DNA from: Pseudomonas sp. Irchel s3b2
GTDB taxonomy: Bacteria; Pseudomonadota; Gammaproteobacteria; Pseudomonadales; Pseudomonadaceae
DNA length: 64,000 nucleotides
Direction of reading: 5' to 3'
NCBI RefSeq assembly: GCF_900187445.1
Contig: NZ_FYEB01000014.1
Location: forward strand, 62,001-126,000
Shown in pieces: positions 7,976 to 16,258 of the stretch. The notes beneath the pieces are model-generated. The model was not told where the DNA came from and searched no databases. It saw only the letters and a list, made by a program, of their open reading frames with translations. The translations under genes and the position numbers were made by a program. Position 1 is the stretch's first letter; each line of letters starts with the position of its first letter.

Positions 7976-9453
7976 GATGCGGATTCCTCGGAAAAAACGG
8001 ATTCAGTGAGCTGCGCCCGGTAACGTTCGACGATGGCGTCGCGGCGCGGTCGGCCATTGGCGGTCAGCAAGCCGTTGGCGGCGGTGAACGGTTGATCGAG
8101 ACGGGTCCAGTGATGAACCTGGGCGTAATCGGGCAAGGCCTCGTTGGCCTGGGCCACGGCGGCAGCGAGCTCTTCATCGGTGCAGTCCGGCCGATGGGGC
8201 CAGAGCAGGGCGTGGTTGGTTGGCATCGCTTCGCCATAGACAAACGCCTGAGCGATGTGGCGACGCTGAGTGAGTTCGGCCTCGACCCATTCCGGATTGA
8301 CGTTGCGGCCGAAACTGGTGACGAACTGATGCTTCTTGCGCCCGTTGAGGTAGAGAAAACCTTCTGGGTCGAACTCGCCGAGGTCGCCGGTCGGCCACCA
8401 ATCATCGCGGAAGGGCGCTTGCCCCAGATAACCGAGCAGGGTCGATCCCTTGACCAGCACTTCACCATCGTCGGCCAGGCGAAGCTCGACATGGGGCAGG
8501 GGCCGGCCGACGCTACCAGGGCGGTGCGACCCCGGGCGATTGAGGCACACCACCGACGAGCATTCCGACAACCCGTAACCCTCATAGACCGGAAGGCCGA
8601 TGCGCTGGGCACGATGCAGTAACTCTTCGCTAACCCGCGCACCGCCCACTGCGGCAAAACGCAATGACTGAGGGTTGAATGCTTTTTGCTCGGCGGCGCT
8701 GACCAGCATCAGCAGCAACTGCGGCACCAGGATCAGACTTTCCGGTTTTCGGGTGGCCAGACAACCCAACAGCCGCGGCACATCGACACCGCTGGCACCC
8801 TGAATGCCCAGGGTTTTCTGGCTCGGTACGCTCAAGGTCGCGCCGGCATACAGCGCGGCATAACAGCCGAGGTTTTCCAGCAGAATCGCCAGGGGCAGCA
8901 GCGCCAGGTGATGCCGTGGATCGGTAGGTTTGCTTGCCTGATCCAGTTCACGGGCCACCCGCAAAAGGCTTTCGGCGCTCAGGCACACACCTTTGGGCGT
9001 ACCGGTGGTGCCTGAGGTGAAGGTCAGTTTGGCGGTGCCTTCGGGTATCCGGTTCGGACCGCTGAAGGCGCGACGCCAGAATTCGCCGGTCTTCTCGTAG
9101 CCGGCCGCCTGCAGTTCGGCTTCCAGTTCCGGTTCGCCAATCACCAGTTCGGCCTGGCTCTGTTGCAGGCAATGGCTGCGTTGTGCCGGGCTGAAGAAAG
9201 GCGGCAACGTCAGGCCGGTCAGGCCTTCGAACAGTACGGCCAGGTCCCAGAGCATCGCCTCGGTGCCGTTGTCCAGGGCCAGCGCGACCACTTTGACGTG
9301 CTCATCGCGCAGACGCTGTTGGCGATACATGACCTCGGCGTACAGCGTGGCGTAGTCCAGTTTCAACTGATCGCCCCACAAGGCGATGGCGTTGGTCTTG
9401 CGCTCGGCATGACTGCGCAGGGTCTGCTTGAACCGCTCCATTTCAGGCGACAT
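7972..9453 (-). CDS. AMP-forming acyl ligase (adenylate-forming enzyme)
   Basis: The 493-residue protein belongs to the acyl-CoA synthetase/adenylation superfamily. The P-loop (LTFTSGTTGTPKG), the A5-like motif (YEGYGLSEC) and the ATP-ribose Asp (WWPTGDLGEFDPEGFLYLNGRKK) are present, so it should activate a carboxylic acid. The last motif reads LLTANGRPRRDA, where the usual invariant Lys of the GK pair appears to be Arg; this could alter adenylation or mark an unusual subfamily. The start at 9453 (MSPEMERFKQTL) overlaps the upstream gene by 11 bp; an upstream extension to 9546 would overlap it by about 100 bp and looks spurious. The acid substrate is unknown. Confidence 0.9.
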   Translation of the reverse strand: MSPEMERFKQTLRSHAERKTNAIALWGDQLKLDYATLYAEVMYRQQRLRDEHVKVVALALDNGTEAMLWDLAVLFEGLTGLTLPPFFSPAQRSHCLQQSQAELVIGEPELEAELQAAGYEKTGEFWRRAFSGPNRIPEGTAKLTFTSGTTGTPKGVCLSAESLLRVARELDQASKPTDPRHHLALLPLAILLENLGCYAALYAGATLSVPSQKTLGIQGASGVDVPRLLGCLATRKPESLILVPQLLLMLVSAAEQKAFNPQSLRFAAVGGARVSEELLHRAQRIGLPVYEGYGLSECSSVVCLNRPGSHRPGSVGRPLPHVELRLADDGEVLVKGSTLLGYLGQAPFRDDWWPTGDLGEFDPEGFLYLNGRKKHQFVTSFGRNVNPEWVEAELTQRRHIAQAFVYGEAMPTNHALLWPHRPDCTDEELAAAVAQANEALPDYAQVHHWTRLDQPFTAANGLLTANGRPRRDAIVERYRAQLTESVFSEESAS

Positions 9454-10120
9454 GGCTGGACTCCTCAAGGGAGATCGGCAACCCCAGACGATTGAACAGA
9501 CCGATGTTGCGCAAATGGATGAAACCGGCGCGGATGTTGCCGACATGCACCCATGGCTGACTCTCGTAATAACTGCCCCAGAGGTGACGGTCGTCGCCCA
9601 GCCGCTCAGGGTCGGCGGCGCAGAGCGTCACCGGCTTCAAGCCCAGGCGATGAAAACTGTTCACCAGCCCGATGTTGCCGGTGAATGCCACCCATTCCAG
9701 CCCGCCCATGGCCAACAGGTAGGTGATGGCGATGATGCTCAGGCGCGCGCTGCCGGTATCGCTGGCGGCGAGGTTACCGACCTCGACAATACCGGTCCGG
9801 TCCACGGGTTGGCCGGCAGCGTCGCTGATCAGCGGATCGATGGCTTCGTCCAGGTAACGCTCCAGAAACAGCGGTTCGGCGCTGGCCAGTCGTACGCCGG
9901 CCACCGCAGACAGCGCGCCTGACGCATCGCTCATGCCGAACAGCTGCGGCATAAATTGGCGGATATCGGCGCCGTGGGCCTTTCGAAAACGTTGCTGGAT
10001 AAAGGCTTCGAGAACCGGACGCTGGGGATCGTCCGGCAAGGCTCTGGCCAGACTCATCTGCGGGGTTTCGGCTTGGCCGAAGTGCAGGGGCAGAGGGATG
10101 TTCCAGTCGAAATCGGGCAT
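9443..10120 (-). CDS. thermostable-hemolysin-family protein (GNAT/autoinducer-synthase-like)
   Basis: The 225-residue product resembles the thermostable hemolysin family (Vibrio delta-VPH type). Its central region (VEVGNLAASDTG..., AITYLLAMGGLEWVAFTG, GLVNSFHRLGLKPV) reads like a GNAT or LuxI-type acyltransferase core rather than a pore former, and it has no signal peptide. The ATG at 10120 has a GGAGG ribosome-binding site ten bases upstream and is preferred over the longer frame at 10168. It is the first gene of the seven-gene operon and overlaps the acyl ligase, so acyl transfer from an activated acid is a reasonable hypothesis. The hemolysin name should not be taken as function. Confidence 0.8.
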   Translation of the reverse strand: MPDFDWNIPLPLHFGQAETPQMSLARALPDDPQRPVLEAFIQQRFRKAHGADIRQFMPQLFGMSDASGALSAVAGVRLASAEPLFLERYLDEAIDPLISDAAGQPVDRTGIVEVGNLAASDTGSARLSIIAITYLLAMGGLEWVAFTGNIGLVNSFHRLGLKPVTLCAADPERLGDDRHLWGSYYESQPWVHVGNIRAGFIHLRNIGLFNRLGLPISLEESSHVA

Positions 10121-10170
10121 GGGCAAGAACGCCTCCCTGAGTAAGTTTGGGAGGAGTATCAAAGGCAATT

Positions 10171-10211
10171 CTTAACGGAGTCTGAAGGTGACCTTCAGAT
10201 TGTCTTAAGAC
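10171..10211. promoter_or_regulatory. palindromic operator candidate ahead of the seven-gene operon
   Basis: TCTGAAGGT (10181-10189) and ACCTTCAGA (10191-10199) form a perfect 9-bp inverted repeat with a one-base spacer. It is flanked by CTTAAC (10171-10176) and CTTAAG (10204-10209, inside the palindrome GTCTTAAGAC). The two CTTAA boxes start 33 bp apart, three helical turns. They recall the half-sites of PmrA/QseB-type regulators, the class encoded in the operon. The dyad sits 60-80 bp upstream of the first start codon. Without a T-run it is more likely an operator than a terminator. Confidence 0.5.
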
Positions 10212-10305
10212 TGGACGGGCAGGGTGGCGCCGGTCGGTTCGACGAAACCGGATCCAGGCTGTGCGAATGAGTCGGCAGCCGCCACTGAGCTTCACGAGGC
10301 CCCGT

Positions 10306-10878
10306 ATGACCCGAGATTCAGCAGTACACCGGTATGGAAAACTCTCGATCACCTTGCACTGGCTGATGCTGGCGTTGTTCGTCGGCGTTTATGGTTGCAT
10401 CGAGATCAAAGGATTGTTGCCCCGTGGGCATGCCTTGAAGGGCCTGTTTCTGGGGCTGCACGGCGTATTCGGGTTGAGCATTTTTGCGCTGGTCTGGGTT
10501 CGCTTGCTCGGGCGCCTCACGCCCCGGCCACCGATTACCCCGGCCCCGCCCACCTGGCAGACCGGCGTCTCGCACCTCATGCATCTGGCGCTATATGGGT
10601 TGATGATCGCTACGCCGCTATTGGCCTGGTTGATGCTGGCCGCCGGGGGCAAGCCGATGCCGTATTTCGGCTTTTTCTTGCCGGCGCCGGTGGCGGTTGA
10701 TCCCGATCTGGCCAAGCAACTCAAGCATTGGCATGAATTGCTCGGCAGCACCGGCTACTGGTTGATTGGTTTGCACGCAGCGGCGGGGTTGTTCCATCAC
10801 TACTGGGTCCGCGACAACACGCTCACGCGCATGCTGCCGGGCGGCTCTGGTGTGGGCATCAATGAGCGTCAGCGATAA
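10306..10878 (+). CDS. cytochrome b561-family membrane protein
   Basis: The 190-residue protein has four membrane helices and His residues positioned for b-type haem: HRYGKLSITLHWLMLALF in helix 1, HGVFGLSIFALVWVRLLG in helix 2, HLMHLALYGLMIATPLLAW in helix 3 and HELLGSTGYWLIGLHAAAGLFHH in helix 4. This is the prokaryotic cytochrome b561 (CybB/YodB) pattern, a quinol-linked electron carrier in the inner membrane. The ATG at 10306 was chosen over 10261 because the family starts near TRDSAVHRYGK and a GAGG lies upstream. Its 3' end overlaps the convergent alkC gene by 20 bp. Confidence 0.9.
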   Translation: MTRDSAVHRYGKLSITLHWLMLALFVGVYGCIEIKGLLPRGHALKGLFLGLHGVFGLSIFALVWVRLLGRLTPRPPITPAPPTWQTGVSHLMHLALYGLMIATPLLAWLMLAAGGKPMPYFGFFLPAPVAVDPDLAKQLKHWHELLGSTGYWLIGLHAAAGLFHHYWVRDNTLTRMLPGGSGVGINERQR

Positions 10879-11965
10879 TTCGGAATTGGGTGCTGGCCAA
10901 GCGTTCGCCATTTACCAGAATGTGCACCGCGTGCTGGCCGGCATAGTGCCTGCGGGTGGTCAGTTCCTTGATGTGCTGACTGCGGCTAATGGCTTTGCTG
11001 GCATTGTCGGACAGTGTGAGGGCTTTAAGTTTGAACACCTTTGCCGAGGTGCTGCCGTTGGCTTTGACATAATCGATAGCGTAATCGATCACCAATCGCT
11101 GACTGTCCGGGACCGTGGACTTCACTCTGAAAGACAGGGTGATTTTCTCACCCAGGCGAATCACCGCCGGTTCGACCTTCACGTCAATGATCTCAACTTC
11201 GGGCTTGCCACCCGCGCCAATGATTGCCAGCGCCCGCTTGTTACCCTGTTTGATCAAACTGCGCAGAGCGTGTCTGGCGATCCACGCCGTATGCTTGTTG
11301 TCCAGCGACCAACCCTCGATCAGCGCCAGCACCCACTCGGGATGATCCTTGGTGATGTCGTTGAGGTGGTTGGCCACGGATTTGCGCACGTAGAGGCTGT
11401 CGTCGGCCTTGAGGTTGTCGAGGATCGCAGCCGCCAGTGTCGGGTCGGCCTGGACCTGTTCCAGGCGGAACGACCATGGCAGGCGCGGTCGGCTACCTTC
11501 GCTCGCCAGGCGCCGGACATGTTCGTTTTCATCCAGCGACCAGTCGTGCATCAGCGCCAACGAGCGTTCGATATCGCTGCGCAGGAAGTGCCGAATGGCG
11601 AATTCCGATGAGCCGAAGGCTGTGAAATATTTGAGCGCATTCATCGACAGGTCGAACGTGTGAGCGCCGTAGGTCGCGACGTAGTGCGGCAAAAACATGC
11701 TGACGAAGGCGCTGTTGAGGCGCGGGGCGAGGGCGCGCAGGACGTCGAGGGATTCTTCATAACCGAGTGGCAATACCGCGTGCAGGCATTCGCTGACGCG
11801 GGCCATGCGTTGCATGACTGACAATTCCGCCAGACCGGTTCTGGCCAGTTTCAGGAAGGCCTTGGCATCGAACCCGGGATAGACCGCAGTCATCTCGGTG
11901 GCGATGTGTGCGAGGCGTTCGGCGTTGAAGATTTCCTTCAGGGCGGGGGAGGTCTGGTCAGCCAT
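10859..11965 (-). CDS. alkC: DNA-3-methylpurine/3-methylcytosine glycosylase AlkC (HEAT-like repeats plus Ig-like domain)
   Basis: The 368-residue protein has an N-terminal array of HEAT-like helical repeats to about 260 (RLEQVQADPTLAAAILDNLKADDSLYVRKSVANHLND, HPEWVLALIEGW) and a C-terminal beta-rich segment from about 275 (EVEIIDVKVEPAVIRLGEKITLSF) that fits the Ig-like domain distinguishing AlkC from AlkD. AlkC excises alkylated bases without base flipping. No SOS or Ada box was recognised upstream; the gene is followed only by the convergent cytochrome gene. The AlkC rather than AlkD call rests on the Ig-like tail and length. Confidence 0.85.
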   Translation of the reverse strand: MADQTSPALKEIFNAERLAHIATEMTAVYPGFDAKAFLKLARTGLAELSVMQRMARVSECLHAVLPLGYEESLDVLRALAPRLNSAFVSMFLPHYVATYGAHTFDLSMNALKYFTAFGSSEFAIRHFLRSDIERSLALMHDWSLDENEHVRRLASEGSRPRLPWSFRLEQVQADPTLAAAILDNLKADDSLYVRKSVANHLNDITKDHPEWVLALIEGWSLDNKHTAWIARHALRSLIKQGNKRALAIIGAGGKPEVEIIDVKVEPAVIRLGEKITLSFRVKSTVPDSQRLVIDYAIDYVKANGSTSAKVFKLKALTLSDNASKAISRSQHIKELTTRRHYAGQHAVHILVNGERLASTQFRIIADAH

Positions 11966-11984
11966 TGTGGGTTCCTTGCCAAGT

Positions 11985-12096
11985 GATCGTTCCCACGCTC
12001 TGCGTGGGAATGCATCCCGTGACGCTCTGCGTCACATTTCAAGAGCGGACGCAGAGCGTCCATGGCGGCATTCCCACGCAGAGCGTGGGAACGATC
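11985..12096. repeat. REP pair (GATCGTTCCCACGC family)
   Basis: Two inverted copies of a palindrome (outer arms GATCGTTCCCACGC and GCGTGGGAACGATC) enclose an inner pair GACGCTCTGCGTC / GACGCAGAGCGTC. It fills the gap between alkC and the Kef antiporter gene. Related copies occur at 42160, 43659, 50842, 52887 and 61829. Confidence 0.9.
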
Positions 12097-12100
12097 CGTT

Positions 12101-13909
12101 TCAAACCTTACCCGCTTCCTCCTCCAACTGATCCGACTCAAACAGTTTTGCCAATTCCGCCCGCGCTTCCTGAGCGGTCTGCATCACCTTGGCCGCATCG
12201 TCATACACCGCATGCTGGGCTTCCAGCACCTGTTCATCGTGATGGGTAAAACGCTTGATCCGCGCATCCGCCTGGGCCTGGGTCAACCCTAGTCCAACCA
12301 GGGTGCGCCGGGTCATCTCCAGGCTGGAGTAATAGGTTTCCCGCACCGCCTGAGCCCCGACATCCACCAACCGGTGCACATGCTGACGGTTACGGGCGCG
12401 GGCGATGATTTTGATGTGCGGATAAAGCTTATGCACCACCTCGGCCGTCTTGATGTTGGTCTCCGGATCATCGGTGGCGATCACGAAAAACTCCGCTTGC
12501 TCGACCTTGGCCGCGCTGAGGATTTCCGGGCGCATCGGGTCGCCGTAGAACACTGGCACACCGCCGAAGCTGCGGGACAGTTCGATGGTTTCCACCGACG
12601 TGTCGAGGGCGACGAACTTGATGTTCTGCGCCCGCAGAATCCGCGCAACGATCTGCCCCATACGACCCATGCCGGCAATGACCACGCGCGGTGTGTCGGT
12701 GTCGATTTCGCGAAACTTCTGCGGCACCTCTACCGGTTGAACCTTGGGTTTGACCAGTCGTGCGCAGGCCAGCAGCAACAGCGGTGTCAGCGCCATCGAC
12801 AGGGTGATGGTCAGTACCAGCAAGTCGTACAGGCGCGGCTCAAACAAGCCCTGATCCCGGCCGATCTTGAACACCACAAAGGCAAACTCACCACCGGCCG
12901 CCAGCACAATCCCCAAACGAATCGCATTGACCTTGCCCAAGCCCCCGGCCAGTCGACCGACCACAAACAGCAGCGGCAGCTTGATCGCGATCAACAGCAC
13001 GGTCAGCCCCAGCACCGCAATCGGCGCGCTGAGCAGCAAACTCAAGTTGGCGCCCATGCCGACGCTGATGAAAAACAGCCCCAGCAGCAGCCCCTTGAAC
13101 GGCTCGATCTGCGCTTCCAGTTCGTGGCGGTATTCGGAATCCGCCAGCAGCAAACCGGCGAGAAATGCGCCGAGTGCCATGGACACGCCGACCAGGTCCA
13201 TCAGCCACGCTGTACCGATCACCACCAGCAATGCGGTGGCGGTGGACACCTCCGGCAAACCAGTCTTGGCCACCACGCGAAACACCGGGCGCAACAGATA
13301 ACGCCCGCCGATCACCACCACTGCGATACTGCCCAGCACCCGCAAGCCATGGTTCAAATCTTCGGCGGCGCTGGTGGTGTGATCGCCGCCGGCCAGCAGT
13401 GGCACCATCGCGATCAATGGGATTGCAGCAATGTCCTGGAACAGCAAAATCGCGAACGCCAACCGTCCGTGAGGGCTGGTCAGTTCCTTGCGCTCGGCCA
13501 GGCTTTGCAAACCAAATGCAGTGGACGACAACGCCAGGCCCAGGCCCAACACGATGGCACTGTTCAGGGATTGGCCGAACACGAACAACGCCAGTACGCC
13601 AATCACCGAACCGGTCAGCAGCACCTGTGCCAGGCCCACGCCGAACACCGATTTGCGCATCACCCACAAACGTCGCGGCGACAACTCAAGGCCGATGATA
13701 AACAGCAGCAACACCACCCCGAGTTCGGAAATGTGGCTGACGCTTTGCGGGTTGCCGATCAAGCCCAGCACCGACGGCCCGATGATCACCCCGGCAAACA
13801 GATAGCCGAGCACCGCCCCCAATTGCAGGCGCTTGGCCAAGGGCACGGTGAGCACCGCCGCGAATAAAAAGACGACAGCGGCTTGCAACAGGTTGCCTTC
13901 GTGGGGCAT
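12101..13909 (-). CDS. Kef-type monovalent cation/proton antiporter (CPA2) with RCK domain
   Basis: The 602-residue protein has an N-terminal membrane domain of about 12 helices (to ~385) with CPA2 features such as LGLALSSTAFGLQSL and the FQD motif (AILLFQDIAAIPL), then a cytoplasmic RCK_N nucleotide-binding domain (VVIAGMGRMGQIVARIL, with acidic strand end ALDTS) and a helical tail. This is the layout of KefB, KefC and YbaL, which export K+ in exchange for H+. The full-length RCK domain suggests gating by a nucleotide or thiol adduct. No KefF/KefG quinone reductase is adjacent, so regulation by glutathione adducts is not supported by context. Confidence 0.92.
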   Translation of the reverse strand: MPHEGNLLQAAVVFLFAAVLTVPLAKRLQLGAVLGYLFAGVIIGPSVLGLIGNPQSVSHISELGVVLLLFIIGLELSPRRLWVMRKSVFGVGLAQVLLTGSVIGVLALFVFGQSLNSAIVLGLGLALSSTAFGLQSLAERKELTSPHGRLAFAILLFQDIAAIPLIAMVPLLAGGDHTTSAAEDLNHGLRVLGSIAVVVIGGRYLLRPVFRVVAKTGLPEVSTATALLVVIGTAWLMDLVGVSMALGAFLAGLLLADSEYRHELEAQIEPFKGLLLGLFFISVGMGANLSLLLSAPIAVLGLTVLLIAIKLPLLFVVGRLAGGLGKVNAIRLGIVLAAGGEFAFVVFKIGRDQGLFEPRLYDLLVLTITLSMALTPLLLLACARLVKPKVQPVEVPQKFREIDTDTPRVVIAGMGRMGQIVARILRAQNIKFVALDTSVETIELSRSFGGVPVFYGDPMRPEILSAAKVEQAEFFVIATDDPETNIKTAEVVHKLYPHIKIIARARNRQHVHRLVDVGAQAVRETYYSSLEMTRRTLVGLGLTQAQADARIKRFTHHDEQVLEAQHAVYDDAAKVMQTAQEARAELAKLFESDQLEEEAGKV

Positions 13910-14026
13910 GGCGAAACTCCAGGGTGTGGCAGGCGAGAGCGGCGCTCGCCCGATTTTCAGCGGGGCGTCAGGATAAAGGCTGGCGTCCTTTCAGTCAGCA
14001 AGGAGGTTGCTGATCGAGCTCACGGC

Positions 14027-14917
14027 TCAGTGGGGCCATTGTTCGAGCAGGATCGAAACGAACTTCTCCGCCGCCGGCGATAACGATGCGCCCCGACGGT
14101 ACACCAGGCCGAGTGTCCGGTTCACCACAGGATCGGTGAGCGGAATGCTCACCAGCGTCGGGTGATCCGCCGTCGGCATCGCAAGGCTCGGCATCGCGGA
14201 AACCCCCAGACCGGCTTCGACCATGCCCAGCGAGGTGGACAAATGCTGTACCTCATAAAACCACTGCGGACGCCAGCTCAGGCCCGACAAGGCGTGGTCC
14301 AGGATCATGCGGTTGCCGCTCAGGCGCCCGACGCCGATCAACCGGTAGTCGCTCAATTCTGACCAGGTCACGGACGTCCGCCCGGCCAGTTCATGGTCAC
14401 GGCGGCAGGCAAGGACAAAGGGCTCGTTGACCAGTGAAACGAATTCAATGTCCGGGTGCTGGCCGCTCATCATGTTGATGCCGAAGTCGGCTTCCCCTCG
14501 CAGCACCGCTTCGAGCCCTTCATTGGCGCTGAGGTCGAGCAAACGGATGCGGATTTTCGGGTAGCGTTCGTTATAAAGACGAATCACCGACGGCAGGAAG
14601 TAAAACGCAGCGGTTGGAATGCAGGCCAGGGTCACCTGACCAATTTGCCGCTCAGCCAACTCGCGGATATTCAGGATCGAGTCGTCGAAGTCATCCAGCA
14701 ATCGGCGAGCCTTGGGCAGGAAATCACGGCCGACACTGGTCAAGCTGACCTTGCGCGTGGTTCGGTCGAGCAAGGTAGTCCCCAAACCCTCCTCGAGTTT
14801 TTTTATCCGTCGGCTCAAGGCCGGTTGTGATAGATGCAGTGCGTCGGCAGCCTCATGAAAATTCCCCAGTTCGGCGATTTTCACGAAAGATCGGATGTCC
14901 TGGAGCTCATATTCCAT
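14027..14917 (-). CDS. LysR-family regulator of the adjacent tricarboxylate-type genes
   Basis: The 296-residue protein starts MEYELQDIRSFVKIAELGNFHEAADALHLSQPALSRRIKKLEE, a canonical LysR helix-turn-helix, followed by an effector domain from about 90. A longer frame to 15007 exists but adds a non-homologous leader. The gene is divergent from the PrpF/GalD-like gene across 159 bp containing repeated CAATTAC-type elements. It most likely activates the isomerase, CitMHS and OprD genes in response to their substrate. Confidence 0.92.
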   Translation of the reverse strand: MEYELQDIRSFVKIAELGNFHEAADALHLSQPALSRRIKKLEEGLGTTLLDRTTRKVSLTSVGRDFLPKARRLLDDFDDSILNIRELAERQIGQVTLACIPTAAFYFLPSVIRLYNERYPKIRIRLLDLSANEGLEAVLRGEADFGINMMSGQHPDIEFVSLVNEPFVLACRRDHELAGRTSVTWSELSDYRLIGVGRLSGNRMILDHALSGLSWRPQWFYEVQHLSTSLGMVEAGLGVSAMPSLAMPTADHPTLVSIPLTDPVVNRTLGLVYRRGASLSPAAEKFVSILLEQWPH

Positions 14918-15039
14918 GTTCTGTCTCGTCGGAGGAGGGCGCTGAATCACGGTAAAGCTTTCTTTTGTGAAACGCAATAATTGCTCCGATCTTTGCATTG
15001 GAAACACAATTACTTCCCTGTCACTCTTGTTTGCAAGAC

Positions 15040-15058
15040 ATCAATTACCTCGATTGAT
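15040..15058. promoter_or_regulatory. candidate LysR operator
   Basis: ATCAAT and ATTGAT form an inverted repeat with a 7-base spacer, 18 bp before the PrpF/GalD-like start. A related CAATTACTTC occurs at about 15007. The position suits an activator or repressor site of the divergent LysR regulator. The arms are short, so support is modest. Confidence 0.35.
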
Positions 15059-15076
15059 TAACAAGAGTTAGTAGTC

Positions 15077-16159
15077 ATGCAACGAATTCCTTGTGTGCTG
15101 ATGCGCGGCGGTACTTCAAAGGGGCCGGTTTTTCTCGCTTGGGATCTGCCGGTTTCGATTCAAGAACGCGATGAGCTGTTGCTCTCGGTGATGGGCTCCG
15201 GTCACGAACTGGAGATCGACGGCATCGGCGGTGGCAGCCCGCAAACCAGCAAGGTCGCCATCGTCAGCCCTTCGTTGCATCCCGATGCCGATGTTGATTA
15301 CCTGTTCGTCCAGGTCATGGTGTCTCAGCGTCGGGTGGATACCGCGCCCAATTGCGGCAACATGCTCTGCGCGGTCGGGCCATTTGCCATCGAGCAGGGT
15401 CTGGTCAAGGCGGCCGGTGAGCTGACCCGCGTGCGGATTCGCAATCTCAACACCGGCACCTTCGTCACCTCTGATGTGCAGACGCCAGACGGCAAGGTCA
15501 GCTATGAAGGCGACACCGCCATCGATGGCGTGCCTGGCAGCGCGGCACCGGTTCAGCTGACATTCCTCGATGCCGCTGGCAGCAAGACCGGCAAGCTGTT
15601 TCCAACTGGCAGCACCGAAGACCGATTCGACGACATTCCAGTGACCTGCATCGACATGGCCATGCCAATGATGATTCTCGAGGCGCGTCACCTGGGCAAA
15701 CGCGGCGACGAAACGCCGGCCGAACTGGACGCCGACAAAGACTTTCTGCAGCGCCTCGAAGCCCTGCGGCTACAGGCCGGCATGGCCATGGGCCTGGGCG
15801 ATGTCAGCGACAAGGTCATCCCCAAGCCGGTGCTGGTATCGAAGGCCAAGGCTGGCGGCACGATTCAGGTTCGCTACTTCATGCCGTACAACTGCCACCG
15901 TGCGCTGGCCATTACCGGTTCCATCGGTCTGGCCACGGCCTGTGTCAGCGAAGGCAGTGTGGTCGCGCAGATGCTCGGCAATACCGGCGGGCCGCGTCTG
16001 CAACAGGTGCGAATCGAGCATCCGAGCGGCGGCATCGATGTCGTCTTGTCCTACACCGGGAAGAACGGTGAGACAATCCGCGCCTCTGTTGTTCGTACCG
16101 CCCGAAGGCTGTTTTCCGGCTTTGTGTATGCCCCGGTTTCCCAACGGTTCGCTGGGTAG
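15077..16159 (+). CDS. PrpF/GalD-type proline-racemase-fold isomerase (4-oxalomesaconate tautomerase-like)
   Basis: The 360-residue protein has the PrpF/GalD family opening (PCVLMRGGTSKGPVFLAWDLP), the conserved GIGGGSPQTSKVAIVS and DTAPNCGNMLCAVGPFAIEQGL blocks with the catalytic-type Cys, and the second half-repeat (NCHRALAITGSIGLATA). Members isomerise unsaturated tricarboxylates: 2-methylaconitate (PrpF) or 4-oxalomesaconate (GalD of gallate degradation). No gallate genes (galA, galB, galC) or prpC/acnD are adjacent; instead a CitMHS carrier and an OprD porin follow. An aconitate-like tricarboxylate is therefore the likelier substrate, by inference. Confidence 0.85.
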   Translation: MQRIPCVLMRGGTSKGPVFLAWDLPVSIQERDELLLSVMGSGHELEIDGIGGGSPQTSKVAIVSPSLHPDADVDYLFVQVMVSQRRVDTAPNCGNMLCAVGPFAIEQGLVKAAGELTRVRIRNLNTGTFVTSDVQTPDGKVSYEGDTAIDGVPGSAAPVQLTFLDAAGSKTGKLFPTGSTEDRFDDIPVTCIDMAMPMMILEARHLGKRGDETPAELDADKDFLQRLEALRLQAGMAMGLGDVSDKVIPKPVLVSKAKAGGTIQVRYFMPYNCHRALAITGSIGLATACVSEGSVVAQMLGNTGGPRLQQVRIEHPSGGIDVVLSYTGKNGETIRASVVRTARRLFSGFVYAPVSQRFAG

Positions 16160-16258
16160 TCTTCCCACGTAGTCACCGCAGTTTTGCATCAGAACAAGCT
16201 CGGGGTCGTACGCCTGGCGCGTCGGCCACGTCTTCCATAACAACAAGAGAGTTGCCCT

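Noticed and set aside
11985..12096. Repeated palindromes considered as a CRISPR array
   Set aside because: Units are inverted, not direct repeats with unique spacers, and the same units recur singly across the window, so they are REP elements.
12374..13867. 497-codon open frame antisense to the Kef antiporter
   Set aside because: Low-complexity Gln/His-rich translation typical of a shadow frame opposite hydrophobic coding sequence.
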